Below, piece by piece: positions 16,786 through 26,162 of a DNA stretch of 64,000 nt. The stretch comes from Cohnella zeiphila (GTDB lineage Bacteria; Bacillota; Bacilli; Paenibacillales; Paenibacillaceae). Made by a program: the position numbers and the translations under genes. Location of the stretch: assembly GCF_014212055.1 (NCBI RefSeq), contig NZ_JACJVO010000021.1, forward strand, positions 248,001-312,000, written 5' to 3'. The notes under the pieces are model-generated. The model worked only from the letters and a program-made list of their open reading frames with translations. It searched no databases and was not told the origin of the DNA. How positions within the stretch are numbered: position 1 is the stretch's first letter; every line of letters starts with the position of its first letter.

Positions 16786-17664
16786 TTGTACTTCGAGGCC
16801 AAGCAAGAAGCGCTCGTCACGATGTACCGCCATACCTTGCTCACTGCCGAGCAATTGGGGATCATCCTGCACTACAGTCCGAAGACGATCTACAATCTGA
16901 TGAGCGAGCTCAAGCGTGAGGGGCTGATCCGCTCCGTCCCCCTTCCGTTTCTGAAACGAAACCATGTGGGGTATACGCTCACGGTCAATGGGGCGAGGGG
17001 AGCGGCTGGGCTGGCTGGCGACGAGACGGTGTTTCGCGCCAAATCATGGGTGACGGGACCGATGCAAATAGAGCATTATTACGGCACGAACGCATTTTTT
17101 ACCGAATTGATTCACGCCAGTCTCCCCCATCCGGACGAAGGCTTGATTGAATGGCTAGACCCGCGTTCAGCTGCAGAGCGGTATGTGCAATCGAAAACGA
17201 TGGGCAAGAAAAGCGCATTGGTTAAACCGGACGGCTTTGGGATGTACCGGTTCCCTGGCTTAGGTCGGCTGGCCTTTCATTTGGAATACGACACCGGAAC
17301 GGAAACGCTGTGGCGGCTGAAAGAAAAGATGCTTCACTATGGCCTCCTGCTTCCCACAATTTGGGCAAATGTGGATGCCGTACAAGTGCTCTTTGTTACG
17401 AAGCTCGAAAGCAGATCATGGAAGCTCCTCGAAATATGGGAGGCGCTTCAAAAAGGAACGTTCCGTTTTGCTCGGCTTCCCAATGTCTGGGCGATTGCTG
17501 AACGGGATTGGAGGAAGTACGGGGAACAAGCCTTATGGCTTGGGAACGGAGGGCAGCGGATCCGCTTGCGGGATATGCCGCTCTTGCCGCTGCTGGCCGA
17601 ACACGTCGGGCCAATCCTGGGAAAACAGCCACGGGATCGGCCTCCGATTTTGATCAGGAGGTGA
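16786..17664 (+). CDS. Replication-relaxation (Replic_Relax) family protein, relaxase candidate
   Basis: 292 residues from TTG 16786 with GGGGGGAGGAG upstream. The N-terminus is a winged helix (LTAEQLGIILHYSPKTIYNL), followed by the Replic_Relax core (VNGARGAAGLAG, HYYGTNAFFTELI, RLAFHLEYDTGTETLWRL). The family is found on plasmids and conjugative elements of Gram-positives and is thought to relax or nick DNA for replication or transfer; catalysis is not well established. It is the only relaxase candidate in the element and lies beside the candidate oriT, which supports that role. It overlaps the frame of the next gene slightly. Confidence 0.78.
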   Translation: MYFEAKQEALVTMYRHTLLTAEQLGIILHYSPKTIYNLMSELKREGLIRSVPLPFLKRNHVGYTLTVNGARGAAGLAGDETVFRAKSWVTGPMQIEHYYGTNAFFTELIHASLPHPDEGLIEWLDPRSAAERYVQSKTMGKKSALVKPDGFGMYRFPGLGRLAFHLEYDTGTETLWRLKEKMLHYGLLLPTIWANVDAVQVLFVTKLESRSWKLLEIWEALQKGTFRFARLPNVWAIAERDWRKYGEQALWLGNGGQRIRLRDMPLLPLLAEHVGPILGKQPRDRPPILIRR

Positions 17665-17669
17665 AGCAG

Positions 17670-18491
17670 GTGACACTTCGCTTGCTGCCCAAGCTTTTGC
17701 TGTGGGCGATGCTCACTGTTTCATGTATTGGAGCCGTAGGTACGCTGCTTCGCACCGGATCCGAACCTGCTCCGGCACGAGTGGAGCGACTCACCGAGCA
17801 ACAAATGGCGATCGAGACGGCTGTCGGTTTTGCCCGCGAATGGATGCATTGGGACGGGCAGGAACTTGCGGAAGCACGGGCCAAACGGCTTCAACCATAC
17901 GTCAACCCGGAGTTGCTATCGTCCATGGCCGTTTTGAAAACCGAGAAAAAAACGATGCGGCAGCAAGTGGTGGCGGCAGAATTCGTTTCACTTGCAGCAA
18001 ACAACGGGTCACGTTACGTCGTAAGGGTGCGTGTCACAGCAGAAAATCCGGAGCGCATCACGTGGGTGATCGAAGTGCCTGTGTGGGTACAGCTTTCCAA
18101 AGGGGCAGCCGTTACGGGTTTGCCAGTGATTCGTCCCGGGCAAGATCCGCCAACCGTTCCGCCTTCAGAGAGCGACGGGTCAAAGGTTTCCGCAGAAATG
18201 AAGCAGCGGATGCGGACGGCTATTGAAAGTTTTCTTAAAGTGATGCTTGAAGGAGAAAAAGAAGAGATTTTGTCGAATTATGTCACAGGCGACTCGCATC
18301 TCATACCACTGGCCGGCCGGCTTCATTTTGTCTCACTTGACCAACTGGCGGCTGAAGGCGTCGGGCCCTTTACGGCGAGTGTTTCGTTTACCGTGAAAGA
18401 TACGGCGACAGGATTTCAATTCGCACAGCGCTGGAAGCTGAGCCTTGTCGAAGAGAACGGAAAGTTTTTTGTTCGGGCTCTTTCCGTTTAA
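17670..18491 (+). CDS. TcpC-like (VirB8-type) conjugal transfer protein
   Basis: 273 residues from GTG 17670 (AGGAGG 11 bases upstream). One N-terminal transmembrane helix (LLPKLLLWAMLTVSCIGAVG) and two extracytoplasmic NTF2-like halves; the first holds AVGFAREWMHWDG and VNPELLSSMAVL, the second IESFLKVMLEGEKEEILSNY and FTASVSFTVKD. This is the layout of TcpC of plasmid pCW3 and the VirB8-like scaffold of Gram-positive conjugation machines. It would anchor the channel outside the membrane. Directly upstream of TcpD/TcpE-like genes. Confidence 0.8.
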   Translation: MTLRLLPKLLLWAMLTVSCIGAVGTLLRTGSEPAPARVERLTEQQMAIETAVGFAREWMHWDGQELAEARAKRLQPYVNPELLSSMAVLKTEKKTMRQQVVAAEFVSLAANNGSRYVVRVRVTAENPERITWVIEVPVWVQLSKGAAVTGLPVIRPGQDPPTVPPSESDGSKVSAEMKQRMRTAIESFLKVMLEGEKEEILSNYVTGDSHLIPLAGRLHFVSLDQLAAEGVGPFTASVSFTVKDTATGFQFAQRWKLSLVEENGKFFVRALSV

Positions 18492-18514
18492 CGCAAAACA
18501 TTGGAGGTAGGGCC

Positions 18515-18772
18515 ATGAATGAGGATTTTGTCCAAACAGGCTTGCTCGTGCTCAAAAGGTTACTGCAAGCGATCTTTTTAACCATCGCCATTTACCGTGG
18601 CGTCAAAATGTATGCCAACGGGGAAACGAACCGGCTTTGGTCACACATCATGCTTTCCGTCATCCTTGGTGTATTTGTATTCGCGCCCGGCATTGCCAAG
18701 TATTTGGCACTCTATGTTTTGAAGACACTTGGTATTTCCGTTGACGGATTGACGGATACAACAGGGGGCTGA
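18515..18772 (+). CDS. TcpD-like small membrane protein
   Basis: 85 residues with two transmembrane helices (LLQAIFLTIAIYRGVKMYA; IMLSVILGVFVFAPGIAKYL) and a polar tail. GGAGG is 9 bases upstream of ATG 18515. Size, topology and position between TcpC- and TcpE-like genes match the TcpD family, whose exact role in the channel is unknown. Confidence 0.75.
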   Translation: MNEDFVQTGLLVLKRLLQAIFLTIAIYRGVKMYANGETNRLWSHIMLSVILGVFVFAPGIAKYLALYVLKTLGISVDGLTDTTGG

Positions 18773-18776
18773 AAGT

Positions 18777-19505
18777 ATGGACGAGCCAGAGAAGGTGGAA
18801 TCGTACCGGGCTTTATACAGGGTTCGGCCGTTAATTTACCACATTGGTGACATTCGGCTTTGGATGCCAATCAGGCAGGACGGCATTATAATGTGGCTTG
18901 TTTATGTCTTCATCTTTTTTGTATTTTGCTACATCATTCCCGTTCTTGCCTGGGTGCTGCCGTTCGATCGAACGATCACCATAGTAATCGGCCCGATTGT
19001 CGCTGCCTATTACACGGTCAAACTGGATCCGGCCGGCAAAACAGTGCCGCGGTATTTGCGAGATATCCTTCATTTTCTGGTCCGGCCAAAGTGGTACGTT
19101 CGTTGGCAAGCGATTCGTCAAACAGGGGCACGAAGAAAGATTCACTTTTCTGGCAGTTGTCGCCCCTATGTACGGTTAACAGCGCCAAATGGGGAAGAGC
19201 AGTGGTTCGGCGGAAAAGGGTTAATCGGTGGAAAGGTAAAGGGCCTGCGATCGCTAGGTCTGCCAGACAAAGTCCGGGTTCAATGGCATGGAACTAGCGG
19301 TCGTCTGTTGATTGTCCCGGTGGCCCGACGATCCAAACGTGCCATTTTACCGGGGGCTCAATGGGAATCCCGTTCCGGAAGGACGCAAATATGGACACTG
19401 CCAAAGCCGGTACAAATGGATCGGCAAGAGAGAGGTCAGAAACAGGAGATATGGAAGGTTATGGACCGTTTAGATTCGGTAAGTGGGTTCACGGGAAGAA
19501 GGTGA
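18777..19505 (+). CDS. TcpE-family conjugal transfer membrane protein
   Basis: 242 residues. Two close transmembrane helices (IIMWLVYVFIFFVFCYIIPV; ITIVIGPIVAAYYTV) near residues 38-85, followed by a soluble C-terminal half with RYLRDILHFLVRPKWYVRW typical of TcpE/PrgI-like proteins. These form the inner-membrane platform of Gram-positive type IV systems. Four bases separate it from the previous gene and six from the VirB4 gene, showing a tight operon. Confidence 0.8.
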   Translation: MDEPEKVESYRALYRVRPLIYHIGDIRLWMPIRQDGIIMWLVYVFIFFVFCYIIPVLAWVLPFDRTITIVIGPIVAAYYTVKLDPAGKTVPRYLRDILHFLVRPKWYVRWQAIRQTGARRKIHFSGSCRPYVRLTAPNGEEQWFGGKGLIGGKVKGLRSLGLPDKVRVQWHGTSGRLLIVPVARRSKRAILPGAQWESRSGRTQIWTLPKPVQMDRQERGQKQEIWKVMDRLDSVSGFTGRR

Positions 19506-19511
19506 GTTAGA

Positions 19512-22001
19512 TTGAAATTGCCCGTGCTGTATTGGGAACAAAATCTTCTTTTCGACACAATGCTTAAGCCTTGGGTGGTTTACCGAATACCCTTAAAGCC
19601 GTATGCGCACCAATCGCCAGAGAAAAAACGAAGCACCGTTTCGGCTATGCAACAGTTTTTGCATAGTTATCATGGATTCGGCCAATTGCTTTCGGTGACG
19701 CGGATGATGGATGCCCAATCGTGGATGCGCCAGCGGACGGGACAAGGCAAGGAATTCGAACGGTATGTCAAAGCGGTTATGCAGCGCTTCGCCGAGCGGC
19801 GGCCTTGGCAGCGATCGTTGTACCTGGTTGTCCAGCTCGCCGCGGTACAAAAGCAACTGCCGGAAGTGGATCTATCCGGATGGCATCGAATGGGAGATAC
19901 CTTAAAGGATTTGGCCGGGATGCTGAGTCGAAATGTGGCCGAGCAGTTCTGGTACCGCCAGCGCGGGGAACTGGAGCGGGAGCGACTTCGCATGGCGCAG
20001 TCTGCCGAGAGCTTGCAGTTCAATCAGGTCAATCACCATTTGGGCGGCGAACGCTGCGGTCCGCAGGACATCGAGTGGTTGCTGCGACGCGGCTTTTTCC
20101 GGGGACTTGCGCGTGAGCCTGAGCTCATCTTGTCGCCGGAGGCGATGTGTGAAGTGCGGGTCAGAGGAGAGAAGGTGCTGCTGCGCCCGAAAAAATCATT
20201 GCCGGTTTTGCTGGCTTCCGATATGGTCGGTGAGGAGAAGATGAAGACGTTTGTCATTCATCACGACGATTCGGAAGAAGAGGGACTCCATAGCTTCCAG
20301 AGTTTCTTTTCGGTGGTCGATGTGCCGGAGGAAATCGACGTCATCGGTGACGAGTGGTTGTATGCCTTGGAGGATCTGCCTTTCCCCGCCGAAGTCAGCT
20401 TGCATTTTCAAGTGCAGACGCCGCATGAGGCGGCCGGAGGACTGCAAAGAAACCGAAAAGTGCTGAGGGATCAACGTCGGGAATATCGGGAGGCGTCCGA
20501 GGAAACGCCGATTACATTGGAATGGGCGGGAAAGCGCGGGCGCGTGCTTGAAAACAAAATGCAAAAGGGTATGCCGCTTGTCTGGGCGTCCACTTGGTTC
20601 AATGTGTCCGCTTCGTCGAGAAAGGAGTTGGAGGAGCGCGCGGCGCAACTCTTGCAACTGTATTCGACCAAGCAAATCCGAATTGTTCGCTCATCGGCAG
20701 ACCAGGCGAAGGCGTTTCAACTATTTTTGCCCGGTTCGGCGATGGACAAGCTGAATCGGATTCCGATGGACCCGAAGTTTTTGGCGGCCGGCATGCTCCA
20801 TGGTTCCCGGGAAATCGGCGATCCGGACGGTGACTACATCGGCAGGACGTTGCATCGGATTCCCGTGTTGCTCGATTTGAAGCGCCCGATGTCCAAGGAG
20901 CTCAATCGTTCCGGCGCGATCGTCATCGTCGGGACGCTAGGCGCAGGCAAGTCTGTGCTGAAAAAGACGCTTTATTACCATGGGTACAACCAGGGTGGCA
21001 TCGTGTTTAGCATTGATCCGAAAAATGAGGACTCTTGTTTTGCGCTTCTTCCGGACGTCCGCCAAAACATGCTTCGCCTCGATTTCTCTGCCGAATCCCA
21101 AACGAAGTTCAATCCGTTTCGGATGTCGACAAGCGAGGAACGGGCACATGGTATTGTTCTCGATTTTTTGAGTCTGCTGCTGGAAGGCACGCGGACGGAC
21201 GAACGAGCAGATGCGATCATGGAAGCGGTCGAGCAAACGTTCGAGCGAGAGAAAAGGGACCTACACGTCTTTATGGCCGAACTCGAGCGGATCGCAACCG
21301 ATTCGCCGATGGAAGCCATTCGCGTGGAGGCACAGCGTTGCGTAAACCGGCTCCTTTCGTATTCGCGCAGTCCGTTTGGAAAATTTATTTTTGCACGCGA
21401 CGGCGAGGAAAATGCGAGCGTGAGCGGGGCAAGGTTCATTATCATCACATTGGCCGGTCTACCGCTTCCCAAAAAACGAAGCGAGCGATTGCAGCAGGCG
21501 CTCACGCCCAACGAAAGGTTCGGCCTCGGCATTATGTACTTGGTTGCGGCACTGGGCCGGGAGTACATGTTTCATAGCCCGAGCGATGTCCTTAAAATTT
21601 TCGGCATTGACGAAAGTTGGATGCTACGCGCATTTCCCGAAGGTGCACTGCTCATTGATGAAATTATCCGCATGGGCCGATCGTTTCAGGTTGTGCCCCT
21701 GCTGGCCACACAGAACCCCGGCGATGTCGCTGAAGAGGAGACGAGAAACAATCTCGGCTCCATTTTTTGTTTTCGGACCGAAGATCCCAGGGCCATCGCC
21801 GACAATCTGACACTGCTCGGGCTTGATCCGGATGATGAGGACATGATTCAGGCGTTCCGGGAGCTCAAAGCCGGGGACTGCTACATGAAAGACATCACTG
21901 GACGGATCGGACGGGTGCATATCGAGCCTACCCCGGATGACTTGCTTGCCATTTTCAATACGACGCCACAAGCACAGACGGAAAGGAGGGAAGAAACGTG
22001 A
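19512..22001 (+). CDS. VirB4/TcpF-type secretion ATPase
   Basis: 829 residues from TTG 19512. P-loop VIVGTLGAGKSVLKKTL at about 470-486, then VFSIDPKNEDSCF, Walker B-like FGIDESWML, and PLLATQNPGDVAEEE. Together with the long N-terminal half these mark the VirB4 family, the motor common to all type IV secretion systems. The protein is soluble and would dock on the TcpE/VirB6-like membrane proteins. Its stop overlaps the start of the next gene by four bases (coupled). Confidence 0.9.
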   Translation: MKLPVLYWEQNLLFDTMLKPWVVYRIPLKPYAHQSPEKKRSTVSAMQQFLHSYHGFGQLLSVTRMMDAQSWMRQRTGQGKEFERYVKAVMQRFAERRPWQRSLYLVVQLAAVQKQLPEVDLSGWHRMGDTLKDLAGMLSRNVAEQFWYRQRGELERERLRMAQSAESLQFNQVNHHLGGERCGPQDIEWLLRRGFFRGLAREPELILSPEAMCEVRVRGEKVLLRPKKSLPVLLASDMVGEEKMKTFVIHHDDSEEEGLHSFQSFFSVVDVPEEIDVIGDEWLYALEDLPFPAEVSLHFQVQTPHEAAGGLQRNRKVLRDQRREYREASEETPITLEWAGKRGRVLENKMQKGMPLVWASTWFNVSASSRKELEERAAQLLQLYSTKQIRIVRSSADQAKAFQLFLPGSAMDKLNRIPMDPKFLAAGMLHGSREIGDPDGDYIGRTLHRIPVLLDLKRPMSKELNRSGAIVIVGTLGAGKSVLKKTLYYHGYNQGGIVFSIDPKNEDSCFALLPDVRQNMLRLDFSAESQTKFNPFRMSTSEERAHGIVLDFLSLLLEGTRTDERADAIMEAVEQTFEREKRDLHVFMAELERIATDSPMEAIRVEAQRCVNRLLSYSRSPFGKFIFARDGEENASVSGARFIIITLAGLPLPKKRSERLQQALTPNERFGLGIMYLVAALGREYMFHSPSDVLKIFGIDESWMLRAFPEGALLIDEIIRMGRSFQVVPLLATQNPGDVAEEETRNNLGSIFCFRTEDPRAIADNLTLLGLDPDDEDMIQAFRELKAGDCYMKDITGRIGRVHIEPTPDDLLAIFNTTPQAQTERREET

Positions 22002-23533
22002 GGCAACGATGTCGGAACGCGTTCTTACTCCTTCTATTCATCGTGACGTGGTTGGCCATTCAGAAACCGGAACCAGCGTTCGCTGAAGCGCCAAAGGATA
22101 TGATCGATCAGCTGTTGCCGGGCGAGACCGAGATGGGCATTCAGCCGGGTGATCGAGCGCTCGATTATCGCGCGTATGCACCCGACAATTACACCTGGGA
22201 CATCGGGTATGACTTGGTGGAATGGTCCGGATGGAAACCGAAGCTGAATAACCCTTTTCCGCTGCTCCTCAACTGGGTTGCCAATATCATCTTCACCATG
22301 AGTGCCTTTATTGTACGATTCTGCATCTTTCTGATGCAGCTTGGTTTTCATACGAACTTGGTGAATGAGCAGCTTTCGCTTGTATTGCCCATTATCGATG
22401 GGCTTAGGACCAGCTTGTTTAACAGGTTTCTACCGTGGGCGTTAGTACTCTTGGCGGCATGGATGATCAAGGTCGGCTACTGGAACAACCAGACCACGCG
22501 CCTCATGTCCGGGGTCATCGGTTCGATCGTCGTACTTGCAGGCAGTTACTGGTTTTATACGCATTCCGAGAGCATTCGCTCCGTTTCCGAAACGATGGAC
22601 AAGCTGACGCAAGTCACGATGGGTGCGTTGGCAGCGCCTTACCAAAGCGTCACCGGCGAACAAGTGGAGACAGGCCTTGCGAATGCGGCGGATCAGCAGC
22701 TACTGGCTACGTCCAATCGGATGTGGAAGCTGTTTGTGGACAGACCTTGGATCATCGGTGAATTCAACCGTCAGATCAGCCAGGATGTCCGTGTGACGGC
22801 GGATGAGGCGAAGGCGATACAAGATCGCGCTAAAGATGACGACCTGACAATGGGCGTTCAAGCCGGGGATTCGTGGTCGCACTGGATACGTTACTACGCG
22901 TCCGGATCGAAGCAGCGTGACATTTTACGAAAGGTTCTCGGAGACGACAAAGTCGATCACGGCGACCATTCAGATATTCCAGTTTTGTTTGCGGGCGGAT
23001 CGGCAGCCATTCGTTGCCTTGTGGCGCTTTTATCACTGGTGGCCACGCTGACCTTATTGCTTTTTGTTGGAACGATCTCGTTAATTCTTGTGCTATCTCA
23101 GGAAATGGCGCTCGCCATCGTGATGCTGGCACCGATCGTTTTATTGCTTGGTTTGTTTCCGGAGCGAGGCTTTTCGTTTGTCCGCCGCTGGTTCGGTTGG
23201 CTCATCGGGACGCTTGGTACCAAAGTGATTTACGGATTCTACGTGGGCTTTACGTTGCTGGTCGCGGATGTAGTGGCACGCGGGTCTGGCGTTTTGATGT
23301 TGCAACAAATTTTTGTCGCCCTGTTGTTCGTTTGTGCCTTTTTGTTCCGCAAAAAGATTCTGAGTCAGTTGCTTGGCATTTTCCAGGCACCGACGCCGCA
23401 CGAAATGTACGAAACGTCAAAACGAGAAGTCATCTACCATGTGAAAGAAGCGAAGCAATCCTGGCAGAATACGAAAGGGAATGTCAAGAAGCTGAAAGAT
23501 TTCGGCAAAAAAATAGGATCCAAATTTAAGTAA
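21998..23533 (+). CDS. VirB6/TcpH-like polytopic membrane protein
   Basis: 511 residues with an N-terminal signal-like helix (NAFLLLLFIVTWLAIQ), then several membrane helices at about 85-110, 140-190 and 325-450 (ALVLLAAWMIKVGYWN, CLVALLSLVATLTLLLFVG, MALAIVMLAPIVLLLGLF, LLVADVVARGSG). The layout fits the CD3337/EF1877 mobilome family, VirB6-like channel cores of Gram-positive conjugation. A basic helical tail follows (KQSWQNTKGNVKKLKDFGKK). Start GTG 21998 overlaps the VirB4 stop. Confidence 0.8.
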   Translation: MRQRCRNAFLLLLFIVTWLAIQKPEPAFAEAPKDMIDQLLPGETEMGIQPGDRALDYRAYAPDNYTWDIGYDLVEWSGWKPKLNNPFPLLLNWVANIIFTMSAFIVRFCIFLMQLGFHTNLVNEQLSLVLPIIDGLRTSLFNRFLPWALVLLAAWMIKVGYWNNQTTRLMSGVIGSIVVLAGSYWFYTHSESIRSVSETMDKLTQVTMGALAAPYQSVTGEQVETGLANAADQQLLATSNRMWKLFVDRPWIIGEFNRQISQDVRVTADEAKAIQDRAKDDDLTMGVQAGDSWSHWIRYYASGSKQRDILRKVLGDDKVDHGDHSDIPVLFAGGSAAIRCLVALLSLVATLTLLLFVGTISLILVLSQEMALAIVMLAPIVLLLGLFPERGFSFVRRWFGWLIGTLGTKVIYGFYVGFTLLVADVVARGSGVLMLQQIFVALLFVCAFLFRKKILSQLLGIFQAPTPHEMYETSKREVIYHVKEAKQSWQNTKGNVKKLKDFGKKIGSKFK

Positions 23534-23551
23534 CAAGAGGGGGAATGTGGA

Positions 23552-23767
23552 TTGGACCGGTTAGTGGCCTGGATCCAGCATGAGCTTCATTTACATGCAG
23601 TTGTCTACCAGGAAAAGCATTCGCATGGCCATTTGCTTCGTGGCAATTCGGAAGGAAAGACTTTGGAATTGCTCGTCGTCTCCTCAGGACATGTTTGGGT
23701 GAAAAAGCCGGCGGAGCGGTCTTGGAACACCACCGGCATCTACGTGCCGGATCGCGTTTTATCCTGA
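23552..23767 (+). CDS. Small element protein (71 residues)
   Basis: TTG 23552 with AGAGGGGG upstream, reading MDRLVAWIQHELHLHAVVYQ ... GHVWVKKPAERSW ... PDRVLS. No membrane helix or known motif. It lies in the operon between the VirB6-like and wall hydrolase genes. Function unknown. Confidence 0.55.
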   Translation: MDRLVAWIQHELHLHAVVYQEKHSHGHLLRGNSEGKTLELLVVSSGHVWVKKPAERSWNTTGIYVPDRVLS

Positions 23768-23784
23768 ACCCGAAAGGAGAGCGA

Positions 23785-23994
23785 ATGTGTATGTTTGAAG
23801 ACGACGAAACCAAACCCTTTGCCGAATTCAATGCTTCGAGAATGGAACGATTTGTGAAGCGGGATGCCCTGTTGCGCTTTGTGGTTAAAGACCTGGTGAA
23901 GAAAGGGATGCACAGGGAGAAGGCGCTGGAGATTGCCTTTAACGGTTATGTGCTCGAGGACTCGATCATGATCCGGGAATACGAGAGAAGCTGA
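23785..23994 (+). CDS. Small helical element protein (69 residues)
   Basis: ATG 23785 is preceded by GAAAGGAGAG, which decides the start over the longer open frame. Sequence is acidic then helical: MCMFEDDETKPFAEFNASRM ... LRFVVKDLVKKGMHREKALE. Not recognised. It may bridge transfer proteins, but that is only position-based. Confidence 0.55.
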   Translation: MCMFEDDETKPFAEFNASRMERFVKRDALLRFVVKDLVKKGMHREKALEIAFNGYVLEDSIMIREYERS

Positions 23995-24046
23995 CTAGCG
24001 AAGCAGAAAATTCGCTTGTCCTGATGAAAGCAGAGGAATGATCCGT

Positions 24047-25006
24047 ATGGATGCGAACAGGCTGATCAAAAAACGGGCGATCTGGTGGGTTGTCGGCAGC
24101 GTGAGTGTAACCGGCATCGCCATCGTTTTACTCGGATTCATGTTGGCATTTGCTGTGCTTGGCGCTCTGATCGGCGCATCCGACACGTCCGGGATGGAAG
24201 GGATCCCGGTTCCAGACGAGGAGACCTTTGATGTCCCGGCGCCGCTGCTGCCGATTTATATCCGGGCGGAAAACGAGAAAGCGTCCTGGGCTCGCTTGGC
24301 CGCGATCCACAAAGTGACCAATGACTTTGGGGCAGATCAGCCAAAGCGGTTCGACACGATTGGCCCGTTAGGCTTTCCGAGGCCGCTTTGGGAGGCATAC
24401 CGCATCGATGGAGACGGTGACGGAAAAATCGATCCAGACAATCCGTACGATGCCATCTTTTCGCTGGCTCATTATTTGCAAGTCTCTTCGTTGGATGCAG
24501 ATGAAACATTACGTGCCTGGTTTTTAAATGAAGAGGACGTCGAAGTCGTACATCGCCAAGAGTCCGCGTATACCTCGATGCTGCACGTTCACGCATCAGG
24601 CGAGTGGCTGTGGCCGCTAATTGGCTATACAAACATCTCGAGCCCTTTTGGGAATCGGGTGGATCCAGTCACGGGAGCACCGATCGAGTTCCATGCTGGC
24701 GTAGACATTCCGGCACCACTCGGTACACCTGTACTGGCAACGCAAAACGGAACGGTCGTGCAAACGATTCGGGGAAATATGGGGTATGGGAATCACATCT
24801 TGCTGCAGCATGCAGGCGGTTTTATAAGTTTGTATGGTCACTTATCGGATATTGGCGTCAAAACAGGGCAGCAGGTACAGCGTGGCGAGGTGATCGGTTG
24901 GACGGGAAGTACCGGGAAGTCGACTGGGCCTCATTTGCATTTTGAAATCCGTTTAAATGGCCAAGCGGTTAACCCAATGGATTATTTTAAAGAAGGAGCG
25001 GGGTAG
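24047..25006 (+). CDS. M23 peptidase with transglycosylase-like domain (VirB1/TcpG role)
   Basis: 319 residues. An N-terminal transmembrane helix (VTGIAIVLLGFMLAFAVLGA) is followed by a transglycosylase-like segment (WARLAAIHKVTNDFG ... DGDGKIDPDNPYDAI) and a complete M23 endopeptidase domain: FGNRVDPVTGAPIEFHAGVD (zinc His and Asp), YGNHILLQHAGGFISLYGHL, TGPHLHFEIR. It would cut peptidoglycan to let the transfer apparatus cross the wall. Start: the ATG at 24047 has AGAGGA 9 bases upstream, while the ATG at 24038 overlaps that site. Confidence 0.85.
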   Translation: MDANRLIKKRAIWWVVGSVSVTGIAIVLLGFMLAFAVLGALIGASDTSGMEGIPVPDEETFDVPAPLLPIYIRAENEKASWARLAAIHKVTNDFGADQPKRFDTIGPLGFPRPLWEAYRIDGDGDGKIDPDNPYDAIFSLAHYLQVSSLDADETLRAWFLNEEDVEVVHRQESAYTSMLHVHASGEWLWPLIGYTNISSPFGNRVDPVTGAPIEFHAGVDIPAPLGTPVLATQNGTVVQTIRGNMGYGNHILLQHAGGFISLYGHLSDIGVKTGQQVQRGEVIGWTGSTGKSTGPHLHFEIRLNGQAVNPMDYFKEGAG

Positions 25007-25008
25007 AC

Positions 25009-25284
25009 GTGGATAAGGCGATCGAAATCGTGATGACAAACGGCGTAAAAAATCTGGGGCTCTCTCCGGATGAAGTCAATCGCTTGTTTCGCAAAGCGGA
25101 GGAACTGCGTCCGAGATCCGCCTTTCTGGTGTTTGATCCGAAAGGAAACTCGGTTTATATCGGCAATGGCGATGGCCATATTCTCGGCATGCTTCATTTA
25201 TTTTTGCCGGAAAAAGTATGGGTCATTTTTGATGATTACGGTGATCGCTGGGTTGCAACGGCCTTGCTTCCTAGAGAGCATTAA
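25009..25284 (+). CDS. Small element protein (91 residues)
   Basis: GTG 25009, overlapping the ribosome site context of the hydrolase end (AAGGAGCGGGGTAGAC). Reads IEIVMTNGVKNLGLSPDEVN then SAFLVFDPKGNSVYIGNGDG. It has an alternating helix/strand look without signal or membrane segments. Not recognised. It is the last gene before a strong terminator, so it closes the channel operon. Confidence 0.6.
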   Translation: MDKAIEIVMTNGVKNLGLSPDEVNRLFRKAEELRPRSAFLVFDPKGNSVYIGNGDGHILGMLHLFLPEKVWVIFDDYGDRWVATALLPREH

Positions 25285-25309
25285 ATTCGAACGGAGCTAA
25301 CTCGTGCTG

Positions 25310-25340
25310 CAGGGGCTAATAAGAGCCACCTGTTTTTTTA
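25310..25340 (+). terminator. Strong terminator closing the channel operon
   Basis: CAGGGGCT (25310-25317) pairs with AGCCACCTG (25324-25332) with one bulge, followed by seven T. Confidence 0.8.
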
Positions 25341-25367
25341 TGCGACCATACATCGGGAGGGCATTCC

Positions 25368-26162
25368 ATGCAGAGAAGTCCGATTCGTTGGCAAGGCGGA
25401 AAATATCGCCTTCGTGAGGAAATCATTCGAAGGTTTCCTGCACATTCGGTTTATGCGGAGGTGTTCGGCGGCGGCGGGTGGGTGTTGTTCGGCAAAGAGC
25501 GATCCAAAGTGGAAGTATATTCGGATATTAACGCAGAGCTGGTCAATTTCTTTCGGGTCATACAGGAGGATTGGGAAGCACTCGCGAAGCGTTTCGAATG
25601 GGCGCTTTATGCACGAGACGAATTTTTGCGGGTGATGAACCGGCGCGATCAGGAGCGGGATCCGGTTACGAGGGCCTATGACTTTTATTACCGTGTCTAT
25701 TCGCACTTTGGCGGCAAGTACAATGATTCCGACGATTGGGGCTATACACGGAGCAAGCCGGCTTTCGATATGTCCAAAGTCAAAGACAAGTTCAAGCTCG
25801 CTCACGAGCGGCTGATTGGCGTCTACATTGAAAATCGTTCTTTTGAAGAGGTGCTCTCGCGATACGATTCGCCGGACACCTTTTTTTATTGCGATCCGCC
25901 TTATCTTGAACTATCCGGCTATTTGTACAAGTTTGATGAATCCGACCATCGCCGGCTACGCGATAGACTCGGTGCGATCCGTGGCAAGTTTTTGCTCAGC
26001 ATTAACGACCATCCGCAAATTCGGAAATGGTATGCCCCCTATTACATGGTCAATGTGGAGACGCGATATTCGATATCCAAACAGCAGGAAGGCCGGAGAC
26101 AGACCAAGGAGCTCCTAATCGCCAACTACCCACTGAATCCAGAAGGGAACGAAACGTCATGA
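25368..26162 (+). CDS. Orphan Dam-type DNA adenine methyltransferase (class D12)
   Basis: 264 residues. The SAM-binding motif is seen in QRSPIRWQGGKYRL and VYAEVFGGGGWVLFGK, and the catalytic motif IV as FYCDPPYLEL near residue 173. This is the D12/DpnIIA group, N6-adenine, commonly GATC, though the recognition site cannot be read with certainty. No restriction enzyme is next to it. In a conjugative element it could protect transferred DNA from host restriction or regulate transfer genes. GGGAGG is 8-9 bases upstream of ATG 25368; its stop overlaps the next start. Confidence 0.88.
   Translation: MQRSPIRWQGGKYRLREEIIRRFPAHSVYAEVFGGGGWVLFGKERSKVEVYSDINAELVNFFRVIQEDWEALAKRFEWALYARDEFLRVMNRRDQERDPVTRAYDFYYRVYSHFGGKYNDSDDWGYTRSKPAFDMSKVKDKFKLAHERLIGVYIENRSFEEVLSRYDSPDTFFYCDPPYLELSGYLYKFDESDHRRLRDRLGAIRGKFLLSINDHPQIRKWYAPYYMVNVETRYSISKQQEGRRQTKELLIANYPLNPEGNETS

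Noticed and set aside
16602..16919. A 105-codon frame starting with KLEG-type repeats
   Set aside because: It overlaps the relaxase gene over its second half, loses protein character after the repeats, and has no separate ribosome site; kept as a repeat/oriT feature.
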